From: Paulinella micropora
Taxonomy: Eukaryota; Cercozoa; Imbricatea; Euglyphida
Reading direction: 5' to 3'
Length of the DNA: 64,000 nt
NCBI GenBank assembly: GCA_009731375.1
Contig: BJOX01000016.1
Location: 1,059,249-1,123,248 of the forward strand
Below are positions 13,022 through 30,228 of this stretch, piece by piece. The notes beneath the pieces were generated by a model, which saw only the letters and a program-made list of their open reading frames with translations, did no database searches and had not been told where the DNA came from. Position 1 is the first letter of the stretch; every line of letters begins with the position of its first letter. A program made the translations under genes and the position numbers.

Positions 13022-13042
13022 TAGTAGTGATAGTAGTAGTGA

Positions 13043-13075
<33 letters not shown>

Positions 13076-13104
13076 CAGCAGCAGCAGCAGTAGTACCAGT
13101 AGTG

Positions 13105-13155
<51 letters not shown>

Positions 13156-13226
13156 ATAGTAGTAGTGATAGTAGTAGTGATAGTAGCAGTGATAGTAGCA
13201 GTAGTAGCAGTAGTAGCAGTAGTAGC

Positions 13227-13305
<79 letters not shown>

Positions 13306-13335
13306 ATAGTAGTAGCAGCAGCAGCAGTACGTAGT
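12703..13335. repeat. (ATT)n to (GTA)n compound array
   Basis: ATT repeats to 12782 change abruptly to GTA repeats with GTG, GAA, GCA and GAT variants up to 13335. Confidence 0.9.
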
Positions 13336-14364
13336 AGCAGTAGTACATGCGTAATATATATACATATATACAAACATACATACAAAGTTATGTGTCGAAC
13401 AGCAAGAGAGACTACAAACATATATACAAAGATATACATACATACATACATACATATATACATATATACATATATACATACATACATACATACATACATG
13501 CATACATACATACATACATACATACAAACATACATAACTTGTGCTTGCCCAAGATACATACATACATACATACATACATACATACATACATACAAAGATA
13601 CATAGAAACATACATACACAGTCGGCTTGACTGATTGCACACAAATATATACATACAAAAACATGCATACTACATACATACATACATACATACATACAAA
13701 TACATTACTTGTGCTTGCCCAAGATACATACATACATACATACATACATACATACAAACATACATACAAACATACATACAAACATACATACATAGTATCT
13801 GACATCCAACCATACATACAAACATACAAACATACATACAAAGATACATAGAACGATACATACAGACATACATACATACAAGATACACACAAACAAACAA
13901 ATAGCAATCGGTTTGATTGATCACACACACATATATACATACCAAAACATACATACATACATACATACATACATACATACATAACTCGTGCTTGCCCAAG
14001 ATACATACATACATACATACATACATACATACATACATACCTTGTGCTTGCCTAGGTCTCCCAGATACTTTCTACATACCCTACATACATACATACATAC
14101 ATACATACATACATACGTACGTACGTACATACATACGTACGTACATACATACATACGTACATACATACGTACATACATACATACATACATGCATACATAC
14201 ATACATACATACATGCATGCATACATACATACGTACGTACATACATACATGCATACATACATACATACATACATACATACATACATACATACATACATAC
14301 ATACACACATACATACCCTACGCACAGTCAAACATGGAGAGGGGGATAGACAATAATATATTGA

Positions 14365-14365
<1 letters not shown>
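13336..14365. repeat. ATAC array with recurring 'cttgtgcttgcccaagatac' word
   Basis: The 20-bp word or a close relative appears at about 13537, 13708, 13985 and 14041. A second word (cggyttgaytgatygcacac) appears at 13623 and 13909. ATAC repeats with ACGT variants fill the rest. Confidence 0.85.
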
Positions 14366-14402
<37 letters not shown>

Positions 14403-14407
14403 TTGGG

Positions 14408-14439
<32 letters not shown>

Positions 14440-14515
14440 GACCAGTTAAAACCACCGTATGTACAGATGGAACCCAGGTGTACGAAGCTACCAAATATGC
14501 ACACATTTTCTATGG
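14366..14515. repeat. Poly-G run and GA array, then unique spacer
   Basis: About 35 consecutive G at 14367-14401 and (GA)n at 14408-14440, followed by 75 bp of non-simple sequence without a gene. Confidence 0.85.
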
Positions 14516-14708
14516 ACATTCAAGTGGCAAGCTATCTAACTTTTGATCTCATCGTTCTCCATCAATCTACGTGATAACGACAAATCTGAAGCCAGCATTG
14601 GAAAGCTTAGGACACGAGCTTTCCAACGGTGTGCGTTGCGTTTCCGTATCTCAAACATTGATTGAGAAAGACGAGGTCAAAGTTTGAATGTTTTGCCACT
14701 TGAAGTAC
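14516..14708. mobile_element. MITE-like element with ttcaagtggcaa ends
   Basis: Left cattcaagtggcaagct and right gttttgccacttgaagt are inverted repeats enclosing ~160 bp with an inner stem (ggaaagctt...gagctttcc). The style resembles MITE-F but the sequence differs. Confidence 0.5.
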
Positions 14709-14818
14709 ATACATAAATACATGCATAGGTCCATTTTATGGTGTTGTTGTTGTTTTTGTTTTTGTTGTTGTTGTTGTTGTTGTCGTTGTCGTTGTCGTTG
14801 TGGTTGTTGTTGTTGTGG

Positions 14819-14853
<35 letters not shown>

Positions 14854-14920
14854 CGTGCTGTTGTTGTGGTTGTTGTTGCTGTTGTTGTTGTTGCTGTTGT
14901 TGTTTTTGTTTTTGTTGTTT

Positions 14921-14955
<35 letters not shown>

Positions 14956-15061
14956 CTTGTTGTTGTTGTTGCTGTTGTCATCGTCGTCGTCGTGGTTGTT
15001 GTCGTTGTCGTCGTTGTTGTTGTTGTTGTTGTTGTTCTTGTTCTTCTTCGTGTTGTTGCAG

Positions 15062-15096
<35 letters not shown>

Positions 15097-15160
15097 CATG
15101 ATGATGATATTGCTGTAATTTCTGCTGCTGCTGCTGCTGCGGTTATTGCCATTTATTATA

Positions 15161-15204
<44 letters not shown>

Positions 15205-15289
15205 CATCCATCCATCAAATAAACAACCGATTGCTGCTGTTATTGTTGTTGTTTATTTGATGGATGGATGGATGGACAGATAGATAGAC

Positions 15290-15329
<40 letters not shown>

Positions 15330-15488
15330 GTTTGTTTGTTCATTTGTTTGTTTGTTTAAGAATGCTAGCCCCCCCCCCCCTCTCTCTCTCTCTCGTCTCT
15401 CTCTCTCTAGTTAGATAGATAGATAGATAGATGTTTGTTTGTTTAAGAAACAGAAGAAGAAGCAAGTATGGTAAGTTTGCTTTTGTCT
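14709..15488. repeat. (GTT)n, TATC/GATA and TTTG arrays
   Basis: GTT repeats with GTC and GTG variants at 14738-15095. Then TATC (15160-15200) and, 40 bp later, its reverse GATA (15280-15330) with mirrored flanks tccatccatcaaataaacaa / tttgatggatgga, a natural hairpin. Scaffold gap 15489-15498 follows. Confidence 0.85.
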
Positions 15489-15498
15489 NNNNNNNNNN

Positions 15499-15763
15499 TA
15501 TACATACACATACAGAACCACATACATACATACGTATATACATACATGCATACATACAATATTACAAGACATAAGATAGATGAAATAAATAGCATGCATA
15601 ACATATATGTGACAATATTATAAACTTATATGAAAACAGATATACATGCATACAAACACACATACATACATTTGTTACGTGAACTTGTAGGCGCCTTAGT
15701 TAAAGGCTACTGAAATCAGTCAGGCTGCAGCTGTTCATGCATGCACCCTAGTTTTGTAGCGCG

Positions 15764-15795
<32 letters not shown>

Positions 15796-16077
15796 AATAT
15801 ATATATGTATTATATGTATAATACGTAATCAGGACCAGCGACAATGGCATTTTATTGTTTCCTTTTGTTCACCCTTTTTCTCACCCTTTCTGTCCCCCCC
15901 CCCCCTCTCTCTCTCTCTCTTGGCCAAATTTTCACAGCTTTATCGATCCAAACGTTTTTGTAAGATTGCACAAAAGTGAATATATACACACACACACATA
16001 TATATATCTTTACGTGTTAGCAGCGGCTGCACGCTCCAAAGCCTAACAAGAAAACAAACAAACACATGCATTGGTAT
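15499..16077. other. Mostly non-simple AT-rich sequence, no gene seen
   Basis: Contains short ATAC and CA/TA arrays (15764-15815) and a C run with CT repeats (15894-15920). I find no coding or RNA signal. Confidence 0.5.
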
Positions 16078-16224
16078 TATACGCCATAAATTCCACGTGT
16101 TTTGCGGGCGAGCCGGGCCGGGCCGGGCCGGCGAGCCCGCAAAACACGTCAAAAAATTTTCGCGCCGGCCGCATATGTAGTTTTACCGGTAACCTCACCA
16201 CATTTTGTGGAGGTGACCGATTGA
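16078..16224. mobile_element. MITE-C hairpin element, copy 2
   Basis: Same element in the opposite orientation, with core gggccgggccgggccggcg and arms acgtgttttgcgggc / gcccgcaaaacacgt. Confidence 0.65.
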
Positions 16225-16303
16225 TATCTATCGGTTTGTCTGTATTTCTGTATGTATGTACGTATGTATGAGCTTCAAAAAGCATCAGCAGGGCTGTGCC
16301 TCG

Positions 16304-16365
<62 letters not shown>

Positions 16366-16554
16366 GTCTATCTATCTATCTACCTGCATGTACGTATGTA
16401 TGCATGCATATATATATACATATATATATAATATATTATATATATATAATATACGTATGCATATATATACATATGCATATATATATATACATATATATAT
16501 ATATTTTTGTATGTATGTATATATGTACGCATACAGGCTGAGCTCTTATCAAAA
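16225..16554. repeat. TATC, ATGC and TA arrays
   Basis: TATC repeats 16305-16383 and TA-rich repeats 16407-16530. The spacer acaggctgagctcttatc recurs near 17540 and 17945. Confidence 0.85.
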
Positions 16555-17097
16555 TGAAATATCGACTAATGTCAGAAAAAAGGAGCTTCTGATTTCGTCA
16601 ACCAGGAAGTCTGTGGGTAAGTATTAACCCGATGCCCAGCTAAGCCGCGATGTTTGCACGGAAGGGACTGATACAGGCAATACCAAAGCTCCCTAGTACC
16701 AGGCGGGGCCAGGGCTCGTTCCATAAAGCGCCCCTTGCAGAACGAGCTCCCACCTCCATTACAGAGGGCCCAGTAAGCAGATGGAGTTTCGAGACTGTTC
16801 GACAGTCTAGTATAAACCGACAGAGCACTGTGGGTTTTATTCCGGGCTCAACAAGCGAGAAAGGGCACCCTGAGGGAACAGGATTGTGCTTCCCGTCGCT
16901 ATTTCGGCATGTGACTTATAGGCGTATGGCTAGGCACACATAAGGCACACCCCACCACGGGCCCCACACCCACACCATCCCCTAATTCTCTGTCTGTCGA
17001 CAGATGGCACCCATTTCCAAAAATCAAGCCCAAGAGAGGGTCAGTGACACCTCAAGTGGCCTTGGTTCATCCGTAGAGTAAGTGATAGATCAACTGA
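16555..17097 (-). mobile_element. Family B, full minus-strand copy
   Basis: Reads in reverse from gaaatatcgactaatgtcag to agtgatagatcaactgatg. Its outer end abuts the next copy without any spacer. Confidence 0.7.
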
Positions 17098-17305
17098 TGA
17101 AATATCGACTAATGTCAGAAAAAAGGAGCTTCTGATTTCGTCAACCAGGAAGTCTGTGGGTAAGTATTAACCCGATGCCCAGCTAAGCCGTGATGTTTGC
17201 ACGGAAGGGACTGATACAGGCGATACCAAAGCTCCCTAGTACCAGGCGCGGCCAGGGCTCGTTCCATAAAGCGCCCCTTGCAGAACGAGCTCCCACCTCC
17301 ATTAC
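17097..17305 (-). mobile_element. Family B, truncated minus-strand copy
   Basis: Tandem neighbour of the previous copy, containing only the 3' ~210 bp and ending at ccattaca before a GATA array. Confidence 0.65.
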
Positions 17306-17322
17306 AAGATAGATAGATAGAT

Positions 17323-17361
<39 letters not shown>

Positions 17362-17463
17362 CAGACAGATAGATAAATAGATTGTATGTATGTATGTATG
17401 TATGGTTATTCTACCTGCTTCAAAAATGGCTTCAACTTTGTTAGCAGCTCAGGGATACATATC

Positions 17464-17533
<70 letters not shown>

Positions 17534-17557
17534 ATATGTACGCTGAGCTCTTATCGA

Positions 17558-17598
<41 letters not shown>

Positions 17599-17704
17599 CA
17601 GATAGATAGATAGATTGTATGTATGTATGTATGTATGTATGGTTATTCTACCTGGTTCAAAAACGGCTTCAATTTTGTTAGCAACTCAGGGATACGTATC
17701 AGAC

Positions 17705-17768
<64 letters not shown>

Positions 17769-17964
17769 ATAAACGGCTTCAACTTTGTTAGCAGCTCAGG
17801 GATACATATCATATATATAGATATGTATGTATATATATAAACGGCTTCAACTTTGTGAGCAGCTCAGGGGTACATATCATATATATATATAAATATGTAT
17901 ATATGTATATATGTATGTATGTATATATGTACATATGTACGCATACAGGCTGAGCTCTTATCGA

Positions 17965-18024
<60 letters not shown>

Positions 18025-18112
18025 TATGTATGTAGGTACGTATGTATGTATGTATGGTTATTCTACCTGCTTCAAAAACGGCTTGAACTTTGTTAGCAGC
18101 TTAGGGATACAT

Positions 18113-18147
<35 letters not shown>

Positions 18148-18195
18148 CCTGCTTCAAAAATGGCTTCAACTTTGTTAGCAGCTCAGGGTTGTGGT
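17306..18195. repeat. Composite array M: 'ggcttcaactttgttagcag' word in GATA, ATGT and TA repeats
   Basis: Six copies of the word (about 17427, 17666, 17775, 17844, 18080, 18163), several preceded by ggttattctacctgcttcaa, are separated by GATA, ATGT and TA arrays. Confidence 0.85.
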
Positions 18196-18634
18196 GGATA
18201 GGTACACCTACCATTGAAGATGTGGTGATGATGATGATGATGATGATGGTGATGATGGTGATGGTGGTGGTGGTGATGGTGATGGTGGTGGTGGTGGTGG
18301 TGTTGATGGTGGTGATGGTGGTGGTGATGGTGAGATTGATGTTGGTGGTGGTGGTGGTGATGGTGATGATGATGATGATGGTGATGGTGATAATGGTGAT
18401 GGTGATGGTGATGGTGATGGTGAGGTTGATATTGGTGGTGATGGTGGTGATGGTGGTGGTGGTGGTGGTGATAATGGTGATGGTGGTGGTGATGGTGAGG
18501 TTGATGTTGGTGGTGGTGGTGGTGATGGTGATGATGATGACGGTGATGGTGATGGTGATGATGGTGATGGTGGTGATGGTGGTGATGATGATGATAATGA
18601 TGATGCGGGGGTGGATGCGGTACAAAATTTCCAA

Positions 18635-18694
<60 letters not shown>

Positions 18695-18947
18695 TTCCGC
18701 CCGTCCGTCAGGAAAAAAAGAAACTGAGTTCCAACTTGCTGATTCTGATTTGGCAAAGACACGCTGCACGGGCTGCAGGGGTTGTGCTACAGCTGCGAGG
18801 GGGAAGCGCGCGAGAGCGAAAATTTTTCCTAATTTGGAAATAGTTCTTTTTTTTCGCGCAGAAGGGAGGGGGCCAACGTGCGCGAGAAGGAAGAAACAAA
18901 GTGTTTTGTCTGCCCCCTGTGTGTGTGTGTGTGTGTGNNNNNNNNNN
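18196..18947. repeat. (GATGGT)n array, ~57-bp poly-C, non-simple block and gap
   Basis: GAT/GGT repeats 18218-18606 and a C run at 18637-18694. Then ~220 bp of GC-moderate sequence follows with ctgcacgggctgcaggggtt and no recognised gene, then (GT)n and a 10-N gap at 18938-18947. Confidence 0.85.
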
Positions 18948-19492
<545 letters not shown>

Positions 19493-20155
19493 ATCTGTCA
19501 TGGCTGAGCCCGAGGGCCATGCGCCTCCATCCCTCGACCCAACAGGGACTACAGTGAGTATGTTGGGGAGGGAAGAGTGACTCTAACCATCCTGCATAGA
19601 AGGCCCCAAAAGGAAGTCCCTACAACCCGCACAGTGTCGGGTACCTTGCAGGAAATCAACTACAAATGATTTTTCTTCCCCGCGTGAGAGCTCCACGAGA
19701 CTGGGTAGGTCCCGCATGGAGGTACTCACAGGGGTAGCAGACATTTCATGCGGTCTGCCAGCGCATGAGGACGTTTTGTGGTAAGTGTCTGGGACGCCTC
19801 GAAACCCGTCACCACCCCTAGATCGCGGAATGTAAATACCCCTTTGATCCCACGTGGTGTATGTCTTATAAAAAACAACACAACGACATGGCCTCGGAAC
19901 CAACACAACAACATAGCCTCGGAACCCACATCGACATAGCCTCGGAACCCACACAACAATAGAGCCTCGGAACCAACACAACATAGCCTCGGAACCAACA
20001 CAACAACATAGCCTCGGAACCAACACAACAACATAGCCTCGGAACCAACACAACAACATAGCCTCGGAGCCAACACAACGACATAGCCTCGAAACCAGTG
20101 GGAAGAGGCCCAACCACCTCCTCTTCCCGTGGGGTGCCATACTGTGCACCCCTCC

Positions 20156-20157
<2 letters not shown>
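19493..20157. mobile_element. TAA-bounded repeat with eight 26-bp tandem units
   Basis: Flanked by TAA arrays on both sides. It includes a ~26-bp unit (catagcctcggaaccaacac) repeated about eight times at 19890-20096. Its last ~65 bp (ggcccaaccacctcctcttc to gtgcacccctcca) recur at 49077-49128, again before TAA. Probably a retroposon with an expanded internal satellite. Confidence 0.55.
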
Positions 20158-20737
<580 letters not shown>

Positions 20738-21010
20738 CAATGTCATCATTGTAGCTTGCGCAAGCTTACGGTGCTCAAAACACTTGGACTAACGGCTTCC
20801 TTTTCTTTCTCTTCTTCCTTATCCTCCCACTCTCCATTCCTAGATTGCCTTTTTCTTCAACGTCCTTCCTCTTCTTTTTCCAGAACACAGTCTACCCGTG
20901 ATTCCCATCCCGGACACATGCACAGTACACAAATTATTGTTTGATGTGAAACTGCGTTCCTTTGCAAGGACTACATTCCTTTGCGACATCTCATCTATCT
21001 ATCTATCTAT
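20738..21010. repeat. Second copy of repeat Q with extra upstream sequence
   Basis: From 20865 the text matches 7457-7604. Upstream ~130 bp are pyrimidine-rich and would serve as an acceptor tract (ctctt...tttttccag/aacacag). The open frame VIPIPDTCTVHKLLFDVKLR is the same as in copy 1. Coding status unknown. Confidence 0.45.
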
Positions 21011-21112
21011 CACCTGCTATCCATACAATATCCGATTGAGGTATGCATTCAGCCGGATCGGACGTAATGATATCAGGCTTACACGTCATTTCAGTAATGC
21101 GTAACCTATCAT

Positions 21113-21168
<56 letters not shown>

Positions 21169-21217
21169 GTAGATAGGTAGGTAGGTAGATAGATAGATAG
21201 ATAAATAGATAGGTAGG

Positions 21218-21292
<75 letters not shown>

Positions 21293-21305
21293 TTAGATAG
21301 ATAGT

Positions 21306-21378
<73 letters not shown>

Positions 21379-21514
21379 TGATAGGTAGGTAGGTAGATAG
21401 ATAGATATGTAGGTAGGTCCGACGTAATGATATCAGGCTTACACGTCATTTCAGTAATGCGCAACCTATCATAAAGATAGATAGATTAGATAGATAGATA
21501 GGTAGGTAGGTAGG

Positions 21515-21567
<53 letters not shown>

Positions 21568-21858
21568 TAGATAGATAGATAGATAGAGAGATAGGTAGGT
21601 AGATAGGTAGGTAGATAGATAGATAGATAGGTAGATAGGTAGGTAGATAGATAGATAGATAGGTAGATGGATAGATGGATGGATAGATAGATAGATAGAT
21701 AGGTAGATAGATAGATAGATAGGTAGATAGGTAGGTAGGTAGATAGGTAGATAGATGGATAGATAGATAGGTAGGTAGGTAGATAGATAGATATGTACGT
21801 AGGTCCGACGTAATGATATCCGGCTTACACGTCATTTCAGTGATGCGTAGCCTATCAT

Positions 21859-21932
<74 letters not shown>

Positions 21933-21948
21933 TAGATAGATAGATAGG

Positions 21949-22007
<59 letters not shown>

Positions 22008-22032
22008 GTATATAGATAGGTAGGTAGATAGG

Positions 22033-22087
<55 letters not shown>

Positions 22088-22132
22088 GTAGGTAGGTAGG
22101 TAGGTAGGTAGATAGATAGATAGATAGATAGG

Positions 22133-22191
<59 letters not shown>

Positions 22192-22216
22192 GTATATAGA
22201 TAGGTAGGTAGATAGG

Positions 22217-22255
<39 letters not shown>

Positions 22256-22343
22256 GTAGGTAGATAGATAGATAGATATGTAGGTAGGTCCGACGTAATG
22301 ATACCCGGCTTACATGTAATTTCAGTGATGCGTAGCCTATCAT

Positions 22344-22425
<82 letters not shown>

Positions 22426-22441
22426 TAGATAGATAGATAGG

Positions 22442-22480
<39 letters not shown>

Positions 22481-22545
22481 GTAGGTCCGACGTAATGATA
22501 TCCGGCTTACATGTCATTTCAGTGATGCGTAGCCTATCAGATATG
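21011..22545. repeat. GATA mega-array with recurring 'cgacgtaatgatatccggct' word
   Basis: A ~58-bp word (ccgacgtaatgatatccggc, then ttacacgtcatttcagtgat and gcgtagcctatcat) recurs at 21058, 21418, 21804, 22288 and 22487. GATA arrays of 140-430 bp with GGTA variants lie between. Confidence 0.9.
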
Positions 22546-22750
22546 TATGTATGTATGTATGTATGCATGTATGTATGTACGTATGTATGTATGTATGTAT
22601 GTATGTATGTATGTATGTATTCACACACAACACACACACACACACACACACAAACACACAAACACACACATACGCACACACAAACACATGCTAAAAATAA
22701 TTATTCTTGATTGCTGTCAGCTGGTCTTTCACTCGCAGTGTTGTCAACGT
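22546..22750. repeat. ATGT and CA arrays
   Basis: (ATGT)n 22546-22620 and (CA)n 22622-22690, then 60 bp of spacer. Confidence 0.85.
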
Positions 22751-23431
22751 TACGGTTAGGGTAAGGATGAGGGCTTGGGTTAGGGTTAGGGTTAGGGTTA
22801 GGGTTAGGGGTTAGGGGTTAGGGTTGGGGTTAGGGTTAGGGTTAGGGTTAGGGTTAGGATTAGGGTTAGGGTTAGGGTTAGGATTAGGGGTTAGGGTTAG
22901 GGTTAGGGTCAGGGTTAAGGTTAAGGTTAGGGTTAGGGTTAGGGTTAGGGTTAGGCCCGTTCTACATCACCTCATTGAAGTTAGGGTTATGGTTAGGGTT
23001 AGGGTTAGGGTTAGGCCCGTTCTGGGTGTAAAAGTGGCACCACAGGCAAGGCTTTTCAGGAAGCAAACCCAGAGAACGTGGCACCAGAAACCTTGAATTC
23101 GGGTGGTGTAGAATGACTCTGAGGGCTTGGGTTAGGGTATGGGTTAGGGTTTGGGTTAGGGTTTGGGTTAAGGTTTGGGTTTGGGTTAGGGTTTGGGTTA
23201 GGGTTTGGGTTAGGGTGTGTGTTTGGGTTAGGGTTTGGGTTAGGGTTTGTGAGGGTTTGGGTTAGGGTTTGGGTTTGGGTTAGGGTTTGGGTTAGGGTTA
23301 GAGTTAGGGTTAGGGTTAGGGTTAGGGTTAGGGTTTGGGTGAGACGTCGGGCTTTATTTCAGTTATGCGTAGCCTGTGTCATAATTATTTCAGTGAATAG
23401 GATTAGGGTTAGTCCCGGGGGGGGGGGGGGG
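22751..23431. repeat. TTAGGG and GGGTTT array with poly-G end
   Basis: Telomere-like (TTAGGG)n 22754-23008, GGGTTT/GGGTTA mix 23125-23340, then a relative of the array-L word (cagttatgcgtagcct) and a G run at 23417-23431 before a 10-N gap. Confidence 0.88.
23010..23113. mobile_element. MITE-G relative inside TTAGGG array
   Basis: Contains gtggcaccacaggcaaggct and ends gggtggtgtagaatgact; the left terminal repeat is reduced to cccgttctgggtg. Confidence 0.5.
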
Positions 23432-23441
23432 NNNNNNNNNN

Positions 23442-24541
<1,100 letters not shown>

Positions 24542-24929
24542 GGTCCGTTCTACACCACCACATAGATATCTATAGATAGATATAGATAGATATAGATATA
24601 GATAGATAGATATAGAATTCCGGGTCTCTAGTGCCACTTTCTGGGTTTTTGCTTCCTGCAAAGCCTGGCCTGTGGTGCCACTTTCACACTCAGAAACCTG
24701 GAAATCACTGGGAGAAGTTCCTTGTTGTCCTTAACCACAATGAGCCATGATTCAAACTCTTCGTTCTCAGCCAGTTCTGATCTTGAGGGCATGTGTAGTG
24801 GCTCATTTGAAAGCTCTCATCAAGAGCTTTCTAGTGAGCCATAACACAGGTTGTAGATGCAAATATTGACTGAGATCAAAGCGCTTGAAGTCATGGTTCG
24901 TTGTACTTAAGAAATAGGAATTTCTCAGA
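24542..24929. mobile_element. MITE-G split by GATA repeats, followed by MITE-F copy 1
   Basis: The left MITE-G end (ggtccgttctacaccaccac) is separated from its interior (gtgccactttctgggttttt) by a GATA array at 24562-24615. From ~24711 to 24929 MITE-F follows, with outer words gagaagttcct and ggaatttctca in inverted orientation and the inner palindrome agctctcatcaagagctttc. Confidence 0.55.
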
Positions 24930-25006
24930 GTGGTGTAGAACACAAGATCAGCCTAAGTCTTCATTAACGAGCGTGACTTTCTCTTTCCTGAATCGCGAGG
25001 GTTAGG

Positions 25007-25064
<58 letters not shown>

Positions 25065-25135
25065 TATCTTTCCCCAATACACTCACAGTACGCCTGAGCA
25101 TCGTTCCAGCTAGATAGATAGATAGATAGATAGAC

Positions 25136-25191
<56 letters not shown>
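24930..25191. repeat. GATA arrays with spacers
   Basis: Contains cctaagtcttcattaacgag (also at 24112) and GATA arrays at 25009-25064 and 25110-25191. Confidence 0.8.
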
Positions 25192-25192
<1 letters not shown>

Positions 25193-25369
25193 CCATTCTA
25201 CAAGACCCTGACTTTCGGGTTCTGGGTGTGAAAGTGGCACCACAGGCCAGGGCTTTTCAGGAAGCAAACCCCAGAAAGTGGCGCCACAGGCCAGGCTTTT
25301 CAGGAAACAAACCTCAGAAAGTGGCCCCAGCAACCGGGAATTCTGGGTGGTGTAGAACGGACCTCAGGG
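25192..25369. mobile_element. MITE-G with internal duplication
   Basis: Carries two copies of gccacaggccaggcttttcagg-like text (one is caccacaggccagggctttt) and ends gtggtgtagaacggacct. Confidence 0.55.
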
Positions 25370-25487
25370 TTAATGTTAGAATTAATATCAAGGTAGAGAG
25401 AGAAAGACCATCCTAGGTCTTCGTTCACGAGGGTGACTTCCTCTTTCCAGTCTTCCGGACGACGTGTCAAAATAGCCACCTGGTGGG

Positions 25488-25549
<62 letters not shown>

Positions 25550-25600
25550 TCTTCCAAACGACGAGTCACAATGTCCAACCGGTGGATAGAAAGATAGAAC

Positions 25601-25663
<63 letters not shown>

Positions 25664-25708
25664 GGATGGATAGATGGATGGATGGATGGAGGGATGGATG
25701 GATGGATG

Positions 25709-25784
<76 letters not shown>

Positions 25785-25951
25785 TAAATAGATAGATAGA
25801 AACAGATAGATAGATACAGATAGATAGATACAGATAGATAGAAACAGATAGATAGAAACAGATAGATAGAAACAGATAGAGACAGATAGATAGAGACAGA
25901 TAGATAGAGACAGATAGATAGAGACAGATAGATAGAGACAGATAGATAGAC

Positions 25952-26009
<58 letters not shown>

Positions 26010-26045
26010 GTAGATAGATAGAAAGAAAGAAAGATAGATAGATAT

Positions 26046-26098
<53 letters not shown>

Positions 26099-26104
26099 AA
26101 GATA

Positions 26105-26176
<72 letters not shown>

Positions 26177-26219
26177 TCTTCCGGATGACGTCTCATACTT
26201 TGCCTCACAGGCACGTACA

Positions 26220-26281
<62 letters not shown>

Positions 26282-26308
26282 TATATAATATCTCTCTCTC
26301 TCTCTCTG

Positions 26309-26340
<32 letters not shown>

Positions 26341-26515
26341 CATACATATATATATATAACTTTCTCTCTCTCTATATATATATATCTATATATATATATA
26401 TATATCTTTCTCTCTCTCTAGATATATACATATATATATAAATATATATATATATATATGTAATATCTCTCTCTCTCTATATATATATATATTTATATAT
26501 ATAATAGTATAAACC
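25370..26515. repeat. GATA/GACA arrays and CT/TA arrays
   Basis: A spacer starting gtcttccggacgacgtgtca recurs in changed form at 25439, 25548 and 26176. (GATAGAAACA)-type variants occupy 25780-25960. CT and TA arrays fill 26221-26510. Confidence 0.85.
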
Positions 26516-26692
26516 TTGCAATTAGCGCTGGCTATGAGGGGCGCTAGGCAGTGAGTGGAGTTGCCCCCCCCGACCAAAGTGACGAAGACCATGCCTATAA
26601 TAAGTATAGATAGATAGATAGATAGATAGACTAGGCAGTGAGTGGAGTTGCCCCCCCCGACCAAAGTGACGAAGACCATGCCTATAATAAGT

Positions 26693-26741
<49 letters not shown>
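26516..26741. repeat. Two copies of a ~70-bp word with GATA
   Basis: ctaggcagtgagtggagttg to ccatgcctataataagtata occurs at ~26545 and ~26629, each followed by GATA repeats. Confidence 0.8.
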
Positions 26742-26742
<1 letters not shown>

Positions 26743-27210
26743 GAAATATCGACTAATGTCAGAAAAAAGGAGCTTCTGATTTCGTCAACCAGGAAGTCTG
26801 TGGGTAAAGTATTAACCCGATGCCCAGCTAAGCCGTGATGTTTGCACGGAAGGGACTGATACAGGCAATACCAAAGCTCCCTAGTACCAGGCGGGGCCAG
26901 GGCTCGTTCCATAAAGCGCCCCTTGCAGAACGAGCTCCCACCTCCATTACAGAGGACCCAGTAAGCAGATGGTGTTTCGAGACTGTTCGACAGTCTAATA
27001 TAAACCGACAGAGCACTGTGGGTTTTATTCCGGACTCAACAAGCGAGAAAGGGCACCCTGAGGGAACAGGATTGTGCTTCCCGTCGCTATTTCGGCATGT
27101 GACTTATAGGCGTATGGCTAGGCACACATAAGGCACCCCACCACGGGCCCAGCACACCCACACCATCCCCTAATTCTCTGTCTGTCGACAGATGGCACCC
27201 ATTTCAAAAA
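26742..27210 (-). mobile_element. Family B, minus-strand copy
   Basis: Follows a GATA array (the reverse of the ATCT tail) and stops at the 10-N gap. Confidence 0.7.
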
Positions 27211-27221
27211 ANNNNNNNNNN

Positions 27222-29170
<1,949 letters not shown>

Positions 29171-29698
29171 ACAAAAAAAAACCGAGGGAAGGGGGCAGCG
29201 CAATTATATTTCGCTTGCTGGGGCTGAACTGGATGCCTGCAAATACCGCTAAAGCCCGGTCAGAATAGCATTTTTTGTTTTACAACCAAAGAAACCAACC
29301 TCGCGACCCATATAGGCTAAATAACACCAAGAGTTTAACGAATAATGAATTGTTCCACCAAGGATATCTCTCTTATAGTTTTTATTTTCATTTTAGAATG
29401 ATTTTCATTGCATGTTCTGCACACTTAAACGTCGAGCGATTATAGAATCCAGCAGGAAATGCAAACGGGGCACAGAAAGCTGTCGATTCCACACAAGGTC
29501 GTGATATTTATGTCAGACATACTCGGATATCGTCTGAAACTCAATAGTTTTAGTTTTTGTTTGACAATTTGAGGAAACCTTGTTGTTTCTCCTGCTTTTC
29601 AAGTTTACACTCATCCTTCACATGTGATTCTGAATCAAAGCACCTTCCGGTTTACATCTAATTTTGGCGACTTTATATACTGACCAAACGCCATTTTA
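29171..29698. other. Unique AT-rich sequence, no gene seen
   Basis: About 530 bp without simple repeats. All frames are short. A few pyrimidine tracts with ag occur, but no exon I can support. Confidence 0.5.
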
Positions 29699-29703
29699 TA
29701 TTA

Positions 29704-29792
<89 letters not shown>

Positions 29793-30203
29793 TCAGCCCA
29801 ATGGCCTCAAGGCGTTAAACTGTGACGCCAACTCATAACCCTTTGGTGGTAGATGCTGGGGAGGAGGGTCATTGCGCGCGTAAAAGATCTTAAACTCCGC
29901 ATATGCTGGTTGATAGCCCAGGACCCAGCAGACACCAGATTGTTATGGGTGGGGTTTCGAGGCAGCTCTAGCAACCGCGCTTGGTGCATGCACTTGCACA
30001 TTCGGTGACGTCTTGCAAGAGGTTGCTGGGACTGCGGAATAACCTCGGCTTAGTGCAGTCTTGCCCTCAGGAGCTCCATCGGTGGCCCCGATCATCAGGC
30101 GAGAGACTGACACGGGGGGGTGGAGGACCTCGAATAAGGGTATTGGAGGCTTATGTCCGTTGAGGATATGCCATTAGCTGCATCAGTACGCCTCAGATAT
30201 AGT
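29793..30203 (+). mobile_element. Family A, 5'-truncated copy
   Basis: This copy begins at cagcccaatgg after a pure ATT array and ends at the family's usual atatag before another ATT tract. Confidence 0.65.
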
Positions 30204-30228
30204 ATTATTATTATTATTATTATTATTA

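Noticed and set aside
12543-14030. Long frames of Thr/Tyr/Leu/Val repeats in GTA, ATT and ATAC arrays
   Set aside because: Trinucleotide and tetranucleotide repeats keep all frames open. Not genes.
18700-18930. Cys-containing plus frame CTGCRGCATAARGKRARAK
   Set aside because: No domain match and bordered by poly-C and a gap; insufficient to call an exon.
21003-22343. Regularly spaced words in GATA arrays resembling a CRISPR array
   Set aside because: The conserved part is the 58-bp word and the spacers are simple repeats of variable length; the genome is eukaryotic and no cas genes are present.
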